A DNA stretch of 64,000 nt from Anaerolineales bacterium (lineage in GTDB: Bacteria > Chloroflexota > Anaerolineae > Anaerolineales > Villigracilaceae), in contig JAUXUL010000033.1 of assembly GCA_030680795.1 (NCBI GenBank), positions 1 to 64,000 of the forward strand, in the 5' to 3' direction. The first letter of the stretch is position 1, and the number at the start of each line of letters is the position of its first letter. A program made the translations under genes and the position numbers. Positions 33,273 to 41,541 of this stretch are shown piece by piece. A model generated the notes under the pieces. The model ran no database searches. It saw only the letters and a list, made by a program, of their open reading frames with translations, and was not told the DNA's origin.

Positions 33273-34024
33273 CGATCCACTTCTTCCACTTCAATGTACC
33301 ACTTCACGCGTGTGCCGACACGATCACGCATTTGCCATGCAATTGGTTTATGCATTTCTTCAAATGTCTTTTGTATGGCGTGCACGCGGCTAACGATGAG
33401 GTCGCGTTCATCCTGTGTGAGGCTTATATCTTTCTCGCTGACCAGATCAACCACGCGATTCAAATTAATGGATGTGGTTTTATACAAGCCCCAATCCTGG
33501 CTGCAAAGCTGGGCAAGGATTGTCAAATTTATCTTCTCACGATCATCACTGCCAGTTTCATTATTCAACAAAATGGAAGTTATATCGAGCACGTCTTTGC
33601 GGTTGAGTTCCACGATCTGCGCCTTGGATAGCAACAACTCCGCCAGCGGAATGGTGACGGGGTCAAAGGTCAGGCGCTCTTCGAGGGGAATCTTGTGGCA
33701 CATTTCAAAATCACCGACGAAGATATCGATCTTCATGTCGGTTTTGTCATCAAAATAAATCTGTCTGGTTGCGCCGTTCAGGATATTAAACTGCCTGTCA
33801 GGGCTGTATCCCACCTCGGGCATGAAAGCCTCGAACTCACGGCGTTGTTTTTTTGCAACCACAAAATCCAGGTCGGCAAACTTGCGGACAAAAAGCGGAT
33901 GGTTTTTTTTGTTATGCGCCTGCACAGCCAACCCGCCAATCGCTCGGAGTTGGATATTTTTCGCCTCCGCTGCGTCTACGAGATGGGTCATTTCTGCCAA
34001 AATTACCTGTGATGTGATTGCCAT
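33269..34024 (-). CDS. Nucleotidyltransferase-fold protein
   Basis: 251 residues from MAITSQVILAEMTHLVD. The nucleotidyltransferase core is suggested by AIGGLAVQAH followed by KFADLDFVV (the DxD-like pair) and by MKIDIFVGD with the third acidic residue, as in AbiEii/DUF6036-like proteins. Substrate unknown; relatives include antitoxin-type and tRNA-modifying enzymes. Head gene of a coupled operon with two envelope proteins, an unusual pairing. Confidence 0.65.
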   Translation of the reverse strand: MAITSQVILAEMTHLVDAAEAKNIQLRAIGGLAVQAHNKKNHPLFVRKFADLDFVVAKKQRREFEAFMPEVGYSPDRQFNILNGATRQIYFDDKTDMKIDIFVGDFEMCHKIPLEERLTFDPVTIPLAELLLSKAQIVELNRKDVLDITSILLNNETGSDDREKINLTILAQLCSQDWGLYKTTSINLNRVVDLVSEKDISLTQDERDLIVSRVHAIQKTFEEMHKPIAWQMRDRVGTRVKWYIEVEEVDR

Positions 34025-34044
34025 CCATTCACCTTGAAATACAC

Positions 34045-34082
34045 AAGTGACAGTCACCCGCTTCGCGAGGTGACTGTCACTT
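34045..34082 (-). terminator. Hairpin after the APC permease gene
   Basis: Perfect 14-bp stem AAGTGACAGTCACC with a 10-base loop. Lies 10 bases after the permease stop and before the nucleotidyltransferase start. It ends without a long T-run and may equally be a repeat element. Confidence 0.55.
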
Positions 34083-34091
34083 ATTCATCCA

Positions 34092-35717
34092 TTACTCAAC
34101 TGGAATTTCAGCCTGCACTTTGTTCAGGTCAATACCCTTGCTCTTGCGATAAGCCTTGAAGCCGAAATAAATAACGGCGGCAAGCACGTAATTGCCGAGC
34201 ATGTAATAGACCGAACTGGTATTGCTAATGCCAATACCGTACAAACCATTCGGGTCAAAGATCCACTGATAGAGCAGGAAAACCAGGAAGCCGCCAAATA
34301 CGACGCCTGCAACAGAGATCAACGGCAAGCCAAGCACATTATATTTGGCAATCGGCGATGCTTTATACAGATCAGGCTTCGTATACGGCAGCACAATGGC
34401 GGAGATGGTTGTTCCGAGGAATGTCACTGCAATGACCAATGTGGAGCAAAGCGTCAGAGTCTGGAAATTGGCAATGTTGAACGCAAATAGATACGCCACA
34501 AACACCGAGGGGACGATCATCAACAAAAGCGCGTTGACAGGTGTGCCTGTACGCTCATCCAATTTTGCAACGGATTCGGGGAGCAGGCGGTCAAACGCGG
34601 CCGCAAAGATGACACGCGTGGAGGAAAGGAAGACTGTTCCGCTCCAGCCAAACCACCAAAGACTCATCAAGGCAACCACGAGGAATTGCACAAATTTATT
34701 CGTGGTCAGGAATGCCGCCAACATGGCAGGATACGGCCAAACAGGCAGCGCGGGCGCCACCTCACTATAACCCCAGGCGTAATTCCACCATGCGCCGCCG
34801 GCTTGTACGTAAAAGTCCCAGCCAATGGTTTTGCGGATGGCAAAGAGCAAAATGATGCCGAGCACGGTTGTAATTCCAAGCGCCAAGCCCATGCCAGCTA
34901 CATTACGTTTGAAATCTGTTGCGCCGCGCACTTCACCATACAAGGTTGCGCCCCAGTTTGGCCATAAATTGAAAAAGACCATGTAGGGGATCACTAGGAA
35001 TATCAAAGCCAGCGAACCGCCGCTGAATGGCGTGATCGCGCCGGCATCGGTGCCCAGGGCGACAGTGGCATCATATACGCCAGGCGCCGCGCCAAACATG
35101 GAGGATGCGTTCGCTTCCAAGCCCGCCTTGAAGGCCGCGGGGGAACCCATTAGCAATAGTCCAATCACGATGAGAAGTCCCAACATACCGCCGTAAAAGG
35201 AAAACTTTTGAATACGCGCGTATGTTTTCATGCCAAGCATGATGAATATGCTGACAATGACCAGTGTGATGATCGAAGCGGTGAACGAACCCATTTGTGT
35301 GCCAGCAAACCACAATGCCAGATCTTTCGCACCAAATATGCCAAGCAATGGCACCAGCACAATATGACGGAACATATCGCCATACAATGGGACCCACAGC
35401 CACAAAATGAACCACCAGCCAGTGACTGCAAGAATGAAGCCGACTGCGCCTCCAAGAATACGGCTCTGCCAGACATAATCGCCGCCTGAACGGGGCATGA
35501 CGGAGATCAGCGCGGCATACACAATCACTTCAAAGAAAATGAACAATGCGCTGATGATTAGCGCATTCACCATGCCGCCCTCGAAATAGTACATCTGACT
35601 AAAACTGTACAAGCCGAGGGTGATCAGGTTGATGGAAAACAACGCGTAAATGAACGCGTCCATGACCGACCAGGAACGTACCAGGCCAGTCGCCTTACGG
35701 ACAAACAAATTACTCAT
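34092..35717 (-). CDS. APC superfamily amino acid/polyamine permease
   Basis: 541 residues from MSNLFVRKATGLVRSWS, after a strong AAAGGAG ribosome-binding site. About 12 helices. N-terminal helix 1 contains the unwound GLYSF-like region of APC transporters, and GGDYVWQSRILGG matches the conserved helix 2-3 segment. Substrate not readable. Transcribed alone or with the downstream nucleotidyltransferase operon. Confidence 0.85.
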   Translation of the reverse strand: MSNLFVRKATGLVRSWSVMDAFIYALFSINLITLGLYSFSQMYYFEGGMVNALIISALFIFFEVIVYAALISVMPRSGGDYVWQSRILGGAVGFILAVTGWWFILWLWVPLYGDMFRHIVLVPLLGIFGAKDLALWFAGTQMGSFTASIITLVIVSIFIMLGMKTYARIQKFSFYGGMLGLLIVIGLLLMGSPAAFKAGLEANASSMFGAAPGVYDATVALGTDAGAITPFSGGSLALIFLVIPYMVFFNLWPNWGATLYGEVRGATDFKRNVAGMGLALGITTVLGIILLFAIRKTIGWDFYVQAGGAWWNYAWGYSEVAPALPVWPYPAMLAAFLTTNKFVQFLVVALMSLWWFGWSGTVFLSSTRVIFAAAFDRLLPESVAKLDERTGTPVNALLLMIVPSVFVAYLFAFNIANFQTLTLCSTLVIAVTFLGTTISAIVLPYTKPDLYKASPIAKYNVLGLPLISVAGVVFGGFLVFLLYQWIFDPNGLYGIGISNTSSVYYMLGNYVLAAVIYFGFKAYRKSKGIDLNKVQAEIPVE

Positions 35718-35747
35718 AGCATTCTCCTTTTTTGATGTTTGCTCAAG

Positions 35748-35796
35748 CCCCCACCCCATCCCTTCCCCAAATTTGGGGGAGGGGATGGGGTGGGGG
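35748..35796. repeat. CCCTC-type long palindrome
   Basis: CCCCCACCCCATCCC and TTCCCC, then AAATTT, then the near-complement ending GGGGTGGGGG. Fills the gap between the phosphoesterase stop and the permease start. Confidence 0.8.
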
Positions 35797-35799
35797 TAG

Positions 35800-36786
35800 T
35801 TAACCTGTTGTCAAAACGTAATCTTCCAGTTTATTCTTTCCCATTCTCACAATAGTGCCAAGCAAAGTTCCCTGCTCGTACATTGAGCCAGGATTAATAC
35901 AAAGTGTCTTTCCAATTCGTGAAGTACCGCGCCCTTCGTGGATGTGCCCATGCAAGCCGAGCAAAGGCTGAACTTTCTCGATCGCCTCACGCAAAGCAGT
36001 GGATCCTACAGGTTTCATTGAATTGCCCGCCAGCACAGGACGCAAGTCCTTATCCAATTCAGGCGCTTCATCCAGATTTGATTTATAGGGAGGCACGTGG
36101 ATGTTAAAGATGGCACTATGCGGATTTTTCAACCGAGAGGTCATCGCCTCATACCTGGCCCTGAGCTGGTGCTCGTCCTCTTCACGGTGCGTGTCCCAGG
36201 GTGTTCTGTTGCTCCAACCCGAGGAGACCATTTCGTGGTGATCATCCAACTGAGTCAACTGACCTTCAACCAACAACACACGCTTGCTCGAGCGAACGAT
36301 CTCGTCCACTTCAAGCACATCATCGTTGCCAGGCGAACAGTAGACTTTCATGTCTGTGCCTACTAGCTTTTTATCGGCAAGGTCCATCCACTCTTGAACG
36401 ACCTTGAGTACTTCCTGTAAAAATATCTCACTTACGCGTTTGGGATTTTTTTCAAGTTCGGCAATTTCATCTGGATTCGTCAGATAAGGATAATAGCCGC
36501 GGCTGCGGACACGTTTGACCATGTCCTGCAATTCCTCATCGTTTGTAGTATCAAACACCTGTTCGAGTAAAGTGATGCGATAGTTTTTCCCACCCTGATG
36601 TACAAACGGGACAACTGCCTTGCCCGTCATGTCGCCGCCGAGGATCAGTTGATCGGCGCCGTAGAACTTCCCCGCATTAAGAAACTTGCTCCAGCAAATA
36701 TCCGACCCGTGTATATCTGTTGCAAAAAAGAGAGTGGTCACATACAAATCCTTTGGCTGAATTTGGCTTACTGATACTGTGGTCAT
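35800..36786 (-). CDS. Calcineurin-like metallophosphoesterase
   Basis: 328 residues, cytosolic. Metal-ligand motifs in order: FATDIHGSD (DxH), LGGDMTGK (GGD), SPGNDD (GNxx), then NIHVPPYKS and GLHGHIHEGRG (GHxH) and CINPGS. All five phosphoesterase motifs are present, so it should be active. It contains an insert of ~100 residues between motifs II and III. Substrate unknown. A TATAAT box lies 19 bases before its ATG on the minus strand (36810-36805). Confidence 0.88.
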   Translation of the reverse strand: MTTVSVSQIQPKDLYVTTLFFATDIHGSDICWSKFLNAGKFYGADQLILGGDMTGKAVVPFVHQGGKNYRITLLEQVFDTTNDEELQDMVKRVRSRGYYPYLTNPDEIAELEKNPKRVSEIFLQEVLKVVQEWMDLADKKLVGTDMKVYCSPGNDDVLEVDEIVRSSKRVLLVEGQLTQLDDHHEMVSSGWSNRTPWDTHREEDEHQLRARYEAMTSRLKNPHSAIFNIHVPPYKSNLDEAPELDKDLRPVLAGNSMKPVGSTALREAIEKVQPLLGLHGHIHEGRGTSRIGKTLCINPGSMYEQGTLLGTIVRMGKNKLEDYVLTTG

Positions 36787-36965
36787 GCGATTTAATTTTT
36801 TTTTATTATACCCCCCGAAGTAAGAATTTTGCCAGCGTGAGCAAAAGTCGCCTGCCTCGCGGCGGTTCGCTTTTCATTTCCCGCCGCACAGGTATGTCAT
36901 CGAAGCCGCAGATGCTTTCACAAATTCAACTTGTGACAGGGTTATAATCGGACATGAGGTAAAAC

Positions 36966-37214
36966 ATGACAGTGGCCGATATTCTTAGCTCGGTAAAATT
37001 CGTTGTAAACCCTGACGGACATCAGTCCGCCGTCGTCGTAGATTTGGACGTTTGGGAGCAAATTGTGACACTTCTTGAGGACGCCAAAGACGCAGAAGAG
37101 ATGAAGCAGGTGCGTGCTGTTAAGGAAGAAACAATTCCTTGGAAGACCGCAAAGAAAGAGTTAAAATTGGGGAAATTAGCATGTACCGAATTGACCTTCG
37201 CAGACAGGGATTAA
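36966..37214 (+). CDS. RelB/Phd-like antitoxin
   Basis: 82 residues. The first half (FVVNPDGHQSAVVVDLDVWEQIVTLLED) matches the small Phd/YefM/RelB-type antitoxin group; the second half is charged and helical. A TATAAT box lies 18 bases upstream (36943-36948), and GAGGT precedes the ATG. Its 3' end overlaps the start of a truncated RelE/ParE-like frame, so it now appears to be an orphan. Confidence 0.7.
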   Translation: MTVADILSSVKFVVNPDGHQSAVVVDLDVWEQIVTLLEDAKDAEEMKQVRAVKEETIPWKTAKKELKLGKLACTELTFADRD

Positions 37215-37270
37215 AAGACTTGGAATCAATCCCTGCCGATTACAAACATCGCGGTGAGCCATATCGTTAA
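37181..37270 (+). pseudogene. Truncated RelE/ParE-type toxin
   Basis: 29 codons, MYRIDLRRQGLKDLESIPADYKHR, which is the usual first beta strand and helix of RelE/ParE toxins (~85 residues). The conserved basic core that follows is absent, and the frame ends soon after (GEPYR). Overlaps the antitoxin by 34 bases as in intact pairs. Probably a deletion remnant. Confidence 0.7.
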
Positions 37271-37355
37271 AAAGCAACACACCCAGCCCGAAGGGCTTCC
37301 ACGTACTGAGGCAGGACTTTAGTCCGCCGAAATACCAACCAACGAGACCAACACC

Positions 37356-38346
37356 ATGAAAGTCTTTCTCAGTTCCATGTCTCTAGCCTTGTTGATGATT
37401 GTCGCATCTGCATGTGGCGTTGACCCGGCTTCAACTGCCGCACCCGTGCCGGAACAGATAAATACCCCAACTCTCCCGCCATCACCAATACTCGTTACAC
37501 CCACCATTACATTCACCCCTGCCCCCAGCCCAACCCAGACTCCTTTAGGCGGTGGGGGAGGAATAATTGCATTTATCGCCGCCGACGATAATGACCTTGA
37601 AATTTACGTGATGAATTTAGATGGCGGCAGTCGAGTCCAATTAACATATGATACAACCTGGGATTGTTGCCCGGCCTGGTCGCCGGACGGCACGAAGATC
37701 GCCTTTTCGTCCCTGCGGGAAGGAGACCGTGAAATCTTCGTGATGAACGCAGACGGAAGCGAACAGACGAAACTGACCTTTAACAGCGTACGTGATTTCG
37801 ACCCAACCTGGTCACCGGATGGCACCAAGATCGCCTTCGTATCCAACCGCGACGGCAACGCGGAAATCTATGTAATGAACGCAGACGGAAGCGGACAGAC
37901 TCGTCTTACGTACGACAGTCTCGACAACGGGGAGCCAGCCTGGTCGCCGGACGGGACGAAGATCGCGTTTGTAACCAATCCCACCGAACACTTTGGGCAG
38001 ATCTATGTGATGAATGCGGATGGCCACAGACCCAATTCTCATAAGAGATGTAGGAACACCCGATAACGCGCCTGCCTGGTCGCCAGATGGGACGAAGATC
38101 GCCTTTGTCTCTAGCCTCGGACCCAATCTTTCAGAAATTTATATAATGAACGCGGACGGCAGTAATCCGATCCAGATAACGCACAACGGCATACCGGACT
38201 TTGAGCCTGCCTGGTCGCCGGACGGAACGTTAATAGCTATCTCTTCAAGCAGGGACGATGGTTATGGTATTTATCTCATTTACGTGGACGGGTCCAACGA
38301 GATCAAATTGCCAGTTTATGGTGGCGGACCCGCGTGGTCACCGTAG
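37356..38346 (+). pseudogene. PD40/TolB-like beta-propeller lipoprotein, frameshifted
   Basis: Signal peptide with lipobox (IVASAC, Cys at about 22), a Thr/Pro linker, then about six ~40-residue repeats each carrying AWSPDGTKIAF and EIYVMNADGS, typical of WD40-like PD40 propellers. After the fourth or fifth repeat the frame shifts near 38030: the first frame ends at 38066 while the repeats continue in the next frame (DPILIRDVG...) to 38346. One surplus C in GGCC explains it. Intact length would be about 330 residues, extracytoplasmic. Confidence 0.8.
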
Positions 38347-38380
38347 TTGGGTTTGGCTGTAAAATAGGTGCACGAGAGAT

Positions 38381-38405
38381 CCCCGAGTTCTTGGAGAACT
38401 CGGGG
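38381..38405 (+). terminator. Hairpin after the propeller gene
   Basis: CCCCGAGTTCT, a short loop, then AGAACTCGGGG. The core CGAGTTCT is shared with the terminators at 9951 and 10758, but no T-run follows here. Confidence 0.5.
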
Positions 38406-38419
38406 GTCTGGAGGCAACC

Positions 38420-38482
38420 ATGAAAGTTTTCCTCAGTTCCACCTACCTTGACCTGATCGAACATCGCAAAAAACATTTCTAA
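38420..38482 (+). pseudogene. N-terminal remnant of a DUF4062 protein
   Basis: Twenty codons MKVFLSSTYLDLIEHRKKHF then a stop. The sequence is the highly conserved start of DUF4062 domains (MKVFxSSTYxDLxEHR), a TIR-like module common in defence and signalling proteins. It has GGAGG in front. The body of the gene is missing; the kinase-TPR gene follows 11 bases later. Confidence 0.7.
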
Positions 38483-38493
38483 TCTGACTACCT

Positions 38494-40440
38494 ATGAACC
38501 AATCAACAGCACAAATCATAGCAGAACGTTATGAAGTAATTAAATCTCTTTCAGGAGGCATGGGGATGATTTATCTCTGCAAAGACAAAGCCGATAACGA
38601 CGCGCCTATTGCCCTAAAAACAATTCAGTCTAAATTTCTACCTAATTTAGACTCTCGTGAAAAATTCTTGCATGAGGCAACAATTTGGATTGAATTAGGC
38701 TGCCACCCAAACATTGTACAGGCCTACCGTGCAGAATATTTCATTCCACTTCATGAAATTTACCTTGCATTGGAATTAATACCAATTGCACCAGGGCGAA
38801 AAGATCCCTCTTTACGCTCATGGATTATTCCTAATATGCCGATGCAAATCTCAAAGGCATTAAAAATCTGTCTTGACATTACACGCGGCATGAAATTTGC
38901 ATCTAAAAAAGTTCCAGGGTTAGTACATCGTGATCTAAAGCCAGAAAACATATTACTTGGACTTGACGGCACAGCCAGAATTACAGACTTCGGTCTTGTA
39001 AAAGTTCCAAACATAAAAAATAAAACTAAGAATCAAGAAAAAGCAATTGAAGGCGTAGGCACTCCACTGTATATGAGTCCCGAGCAATGGCTTGACCAAC
39101 CTACATTTGCCCGTACCGATATTTATTCTTTCGGGTGCATCGTTTATGAATTACTAACTGGAAATTTAGCAGTAAATGGAAACACTACTGATAAGTTAAT
39201 CCAAAACCATATTCAAGGCATGGCATTTCAAAAAGCATCTAACTTAAACGCACACTTCTCTATAAAAAGGTTCCTCATAAATTGCCTCTCTCCAAATCCA
39301 GAGAAAAGATTTCAAACATGGGAAATCGTGGAAAAAGAACTTGTAAATCTCTTCCAAGAGGTTTTAAACGTCAAAATAGAAGATGAAAGTATTGCAATTG
39401 ACGTAAGTAAGCTGGGACAAATACGAAAGGGAGAATCTTTACTTGCAATTGGAAGTTCATACCTCGACATTGGAAATCCCAATGCAGCAATAGAATATTA
39501 TAAACGGGCAGTTAAAATAGGCGAAGTACAGGAATATCCAGAATTAATTTCTAGCTGCATAGGAAATATCGGCATTGCGAAATTCAATCTTGGCAAATTT
39601 CAAGAAGCACTATCGTTTTATCAACAAGCTATAGAGATAGGATTAAAAAACAGGCTACTTGAAATTGTTGCATTAAATTTTGGCAACAAGGGAAATGCAT
39701 TTTTTGCAATGGGGGACTTCAAGCAAGCCCAAGAACATTTCGAAAAAGTAATTCAATTAGCCGTAGAAGTTCACGACAAATATCAAGAGTTTTTATGGAA
39801 GCAAAACCTTGCAAATGTTTATTCAATAACAGGAAATGATAAACGGGCGCTGATTCTCTATCAGGAAGTATATACATTTGCAGAAAGCCAGAATAATTTA
39901 TACGGCATATCCAATGCATTAGTGAACATAGGGATTGCACTTGATAGATTAGGAAATTTTTTGGATTCACAAACTTCCTTTGAAAAAGCACTACAAATAG
40001 CAGAAGAATTAGGCGACCAAAAAATATTACTCCTTGCCTTATCTGGAATCAGCCAAGTTTTTGCTCATCAAAACAAAATTGCAGAAGCAATAAAATATGG
40101 TGAAATGGCGCTTTCAATTGCAGAACGCATTAAGGACCAAAACGCAACATGCATGGCTCTTGGCAACTTAAGTACTTACTACACGGCAATTGGGGAATTT
40201 CAAAAAGCACTGCCATGTGTAAATCAGGCTATTAAGTTAGCAAAGGAAGTCAAGAACAAACAGACTGTAGCTAGAGGACACTTAACTTTAGGTTATATTA
40301 TGGGGATGAATGGGAAAATATCTGAGGCAATCAATAATCTAAGGGAAGCAACTAATCTTTTCAAAGAACTTGGACTTCCTGAGTATGTAGAAGCATCAAA
40401 ACTATTGCAGGAGTTAAGAAAGCAATTGGGTCTTTTGTAA
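38494..40440 (+). CDS. Serine/threonine protein kinase with TPR repeats
   Basis: 648 residues, cytosolic (no membrane helix). Kinase domain residues ~12-275: Gly-rich loop SGGMGMIY, K42 in IALKT, catalytic HRDLKPEN at 145-152, D165-F-G, and SPEQW in place of APE. From about residue 315 to the end at least eight TPR units follow (for example A-x-L-G-N-L...A-I-x-Y/F patterns). The gene is AT-rich and codon use differs from neighbours, suggesting transfer. Followed closely by a small gene at 40451. Likely signals through protein contacts; target unknown. Confidence 0.9.
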   Translation: MNQSTAQIIAERYEVIKSLSGGMGMIYLCKDKADNDAPIALKTIQSKFLPNLDSREKFLHEATIWIELGCHPNIVQAYRAEYFIPLHEIYLALELIPIAPGRKDPSLRSWIIPNMPMQISKALKICLDITRGMKFASKKVPGLVHRDLKPENILLGLDGTARITDFGLVKVPNIKNKTKNQEKAIEGVGTPLYMSPEQWLDQPTFARTDIYSFGCIVYELLTGNLAVNGNTTDKLIQNHIQGMAFQKASNLNAHFSIKRFLINCLSPNPEKRFQTWEIVEKELVNLFQEVLNVKIEDESIAIDVSKLGQIRKGESLLAIGSSYLDIGNPNAAIEYYKRAVKIGEVQEYPELISSCIGNIGIAKFNLGKFQEALSFYQQAIEIGLKNRLLEIVALNFGNKGNAFFAMGDFKQAQEHFEKVIQLAVEVHDKYQEFLWKQNLANVYSITGNDKRALILYQEVYTFAESQNNLYGISNALVNIGIALDRLGNFLDSQTSFEKALQIAEELGDQKILLLALSGISQVFAHQNKIAEAIKYGEMALSIAERIKDQNATCMALGNLSTYYTAIGEFQKALPCVNQAIKLAKEVKNKQTVARGHLTLGYIMGMNGKISEAINNLREATNLFKELGLPEYVEASKLLQELRKQLGLL

Positions 40441-40450
40441 AGGAGTAAAT

Positions 40451-40863
40451 ATGGCTACATTACGTGAATTAGTAAAACAATCTCTTATGGAGGGGATAAA
40501 ACGGGCGAACTACAATATTAAGCACATCCAACCTGCGCCCATTAAAGCGGGATTATTTGCAGATCGTACAGAGATAGCGAATGCAGAACGTACTGCTTTA
40601 GGTATTGTACAAAGAATCAATATCCGTGCAAACAAGGGAGAGATTATGAATCGCGAAAAATTAGAAAAAATCATTGACATGGAATCTGCTCAAAGCGCAT
40701 TTTTTTAGCAAGAAGTTCAATCACATTCAGTCTTGCATCAGGAAAAAATGCTTCAAAATATGTTAAAGAGGCAAGAGAATCACTAGAAATATTAAAAAAA
40801 TATCCCGAATCTTGGAGCTCAGGCTTAGAGAAAAGTTTAAAAGAACTCATTGGAGAAGAATAG
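40451..40863 (+). pseudogene. Small hypothetical gene, frame broken in a T7 run
   Basis: The first frame (85 codons, MATLRELVKQSLMEG...) stops at TAG directly after seven T (40700-40706). In the -1 frame coding-like sequence continues for 52 more codons (LARSSITFSLASGKNASKY... EKSLKELIGEE) to a stop at 40861. One more T would make a single 137-residue protein. AT-rich like the kinase gene 10 bases upstream, so both probably arrived together. No family recognised. Confidence 0.55.
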
Positions 40864-40882
40864 TTTTCAAAGGAATATTTCT

Positions 40883-40937
40883 ATGCCATACTACCCACCC
40901 GAACCCTTCCGCATCAAAGTAACCGAATCGATTCGCC
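40883..40937. repeat. Partial direct duplicate of the tnaA 5' end
   Basis: 55 bases that match the first 55 bases of tnaA (41542-41596) at 51 positions, including the ATG. The copy reads [18 protein letters not shown], then runs into unrelated sequence and stops. Between the two copies lie the DUF4258 gene and its partner. Confidence 0.9.
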
Positions 40938-40941
40938 GTGC

Positions 40942-40947
40942 TATAAT
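40942..40947 (+). promoter_or_regulatory. Candidate -10 box for the DUF4258 pair
   Basis: TATAAT ends 7 bases before the ATG at 40954, so transcription would start at the ATG itself (leaderless mRNA). Confidence 0.5.
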
Positions 40948-40953
40948 TTCTCC

Positions 40954-41262
40954 ATGCCTTTACTCAAAGAGATTCGGGTAAAATTCTTCCAAGATGAATT
41001 TGAATTTTCAAAACACGCCGTTGACCAATCCATCTTACGCGACATCAGCGTGATTGAAATTCGGGAAGCCATAGACAACGGCGAAATCATCGAAGATTAC
41101 CCTGACGACAAATACGGACCCAGTTGCCTGATAATTGGCATGACGTTATCCCAACGTCCGCTGCACATTCAATGCAGTTATCCAAGCCGTCCGCTCATCA
41201 AGATTATTACCCTTTACGAGCCAAACCCTGCGGAATGGGTTGATTACAGAGAAAGGAAATAA
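40954..41262 (+). CDS. DUF4258 domain protein, probable toxin
   Basis: 102 residues. FSKHAVDQSILRDISVIEIREAI is the start of the DUF4258 fold (a RelE/BrnT-like family, often a toxin), and HIQCSYPSRPLIKIITLYEPNPAEWVDYRERK is its characteristic end. Four bases precede the partner gene, a toxin-antitoxin layout. Located between two copies of the tnaA 5' end, so it came in as an insertion. Confidence 0.8.
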   Translation: MPLLKEIRVKFFQDEFEFSKHAVDQSILRDISVIEIREAIDNGEIIEDYPDDKYGPSCLIIGMTLSQRPLHIQCSYPSRPLIKIITLYEPNPAEWVDYRERK

Positions 41263-41266
41263 ATCC

Positions 41267-41479
41267 ATGAAACAAGAAAAATTGGTCGAGCAAAAAGTAA
41301 CCTACACCCTGTTCAAAGATGGACAGTTCTATATTGTCGAAAACGTCCCTGCGCGCGTGGATTTCGAAACAGGCGAACAATACTTCTCTCCGCAGACCGT
41401 ACAACAACTACAGCAAATCATCAAACAGCATCCAAAGCCAACCAGAGTCGTACAAACACCCGTATATAATTTTTCGTAA
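41267..41479 (+). CDS. Small partner protein of DUF4258 (YgiT-type antitoxin-like)
   Basis: 70 residues from MKQEKLVEQKVTYTLFKDGQFYIVENVPARVDFETGEQYFSPQTV. The pattern VPARVDFETGEQYFS...Q resembles YgiT/MqsA-type small antitoxins, but the CxxC zinc pair of that family is not present. Probably the antitoxin for the preceding DUF4258 toxin. GAAAGGA supplies the ribosome-binding site. Confidence 0.7.
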   Translation: MKQEKLVEQKVTYTLFKDGQFYIVENVPARVDFETGEQYFSPQTVQQLQQIIKQHPKPTRVVQTPVYNFS

Positions 41480-41482
41480 GTC

Positions 41483-41520
41483 AATCTCCGCAGTCACAAT
41501 GACTTGCGGGGATTCTTATT
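41483..41520 (+). terminator. Terminator of the DUF4258 unit
   Basis: AATCTCCGCA-GTCA stem with TGAC-TTGCGGGGATT, then CTTATTATTTT. Just after the antitoxin stop and before the intact tnaA. Confidence 0.65.
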
Positions 41521-41541
41521 ATTTTACCAAATTGGAGATTC

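Noticed and set aside
33269-34057. Longer start for the nucleotidyltransferase-like gene (MTVTCVFQGEW...)
   Set aside because: The extra residues lie in the hairpin region after the permease gene; the internal ATG at 34024 is preferred.
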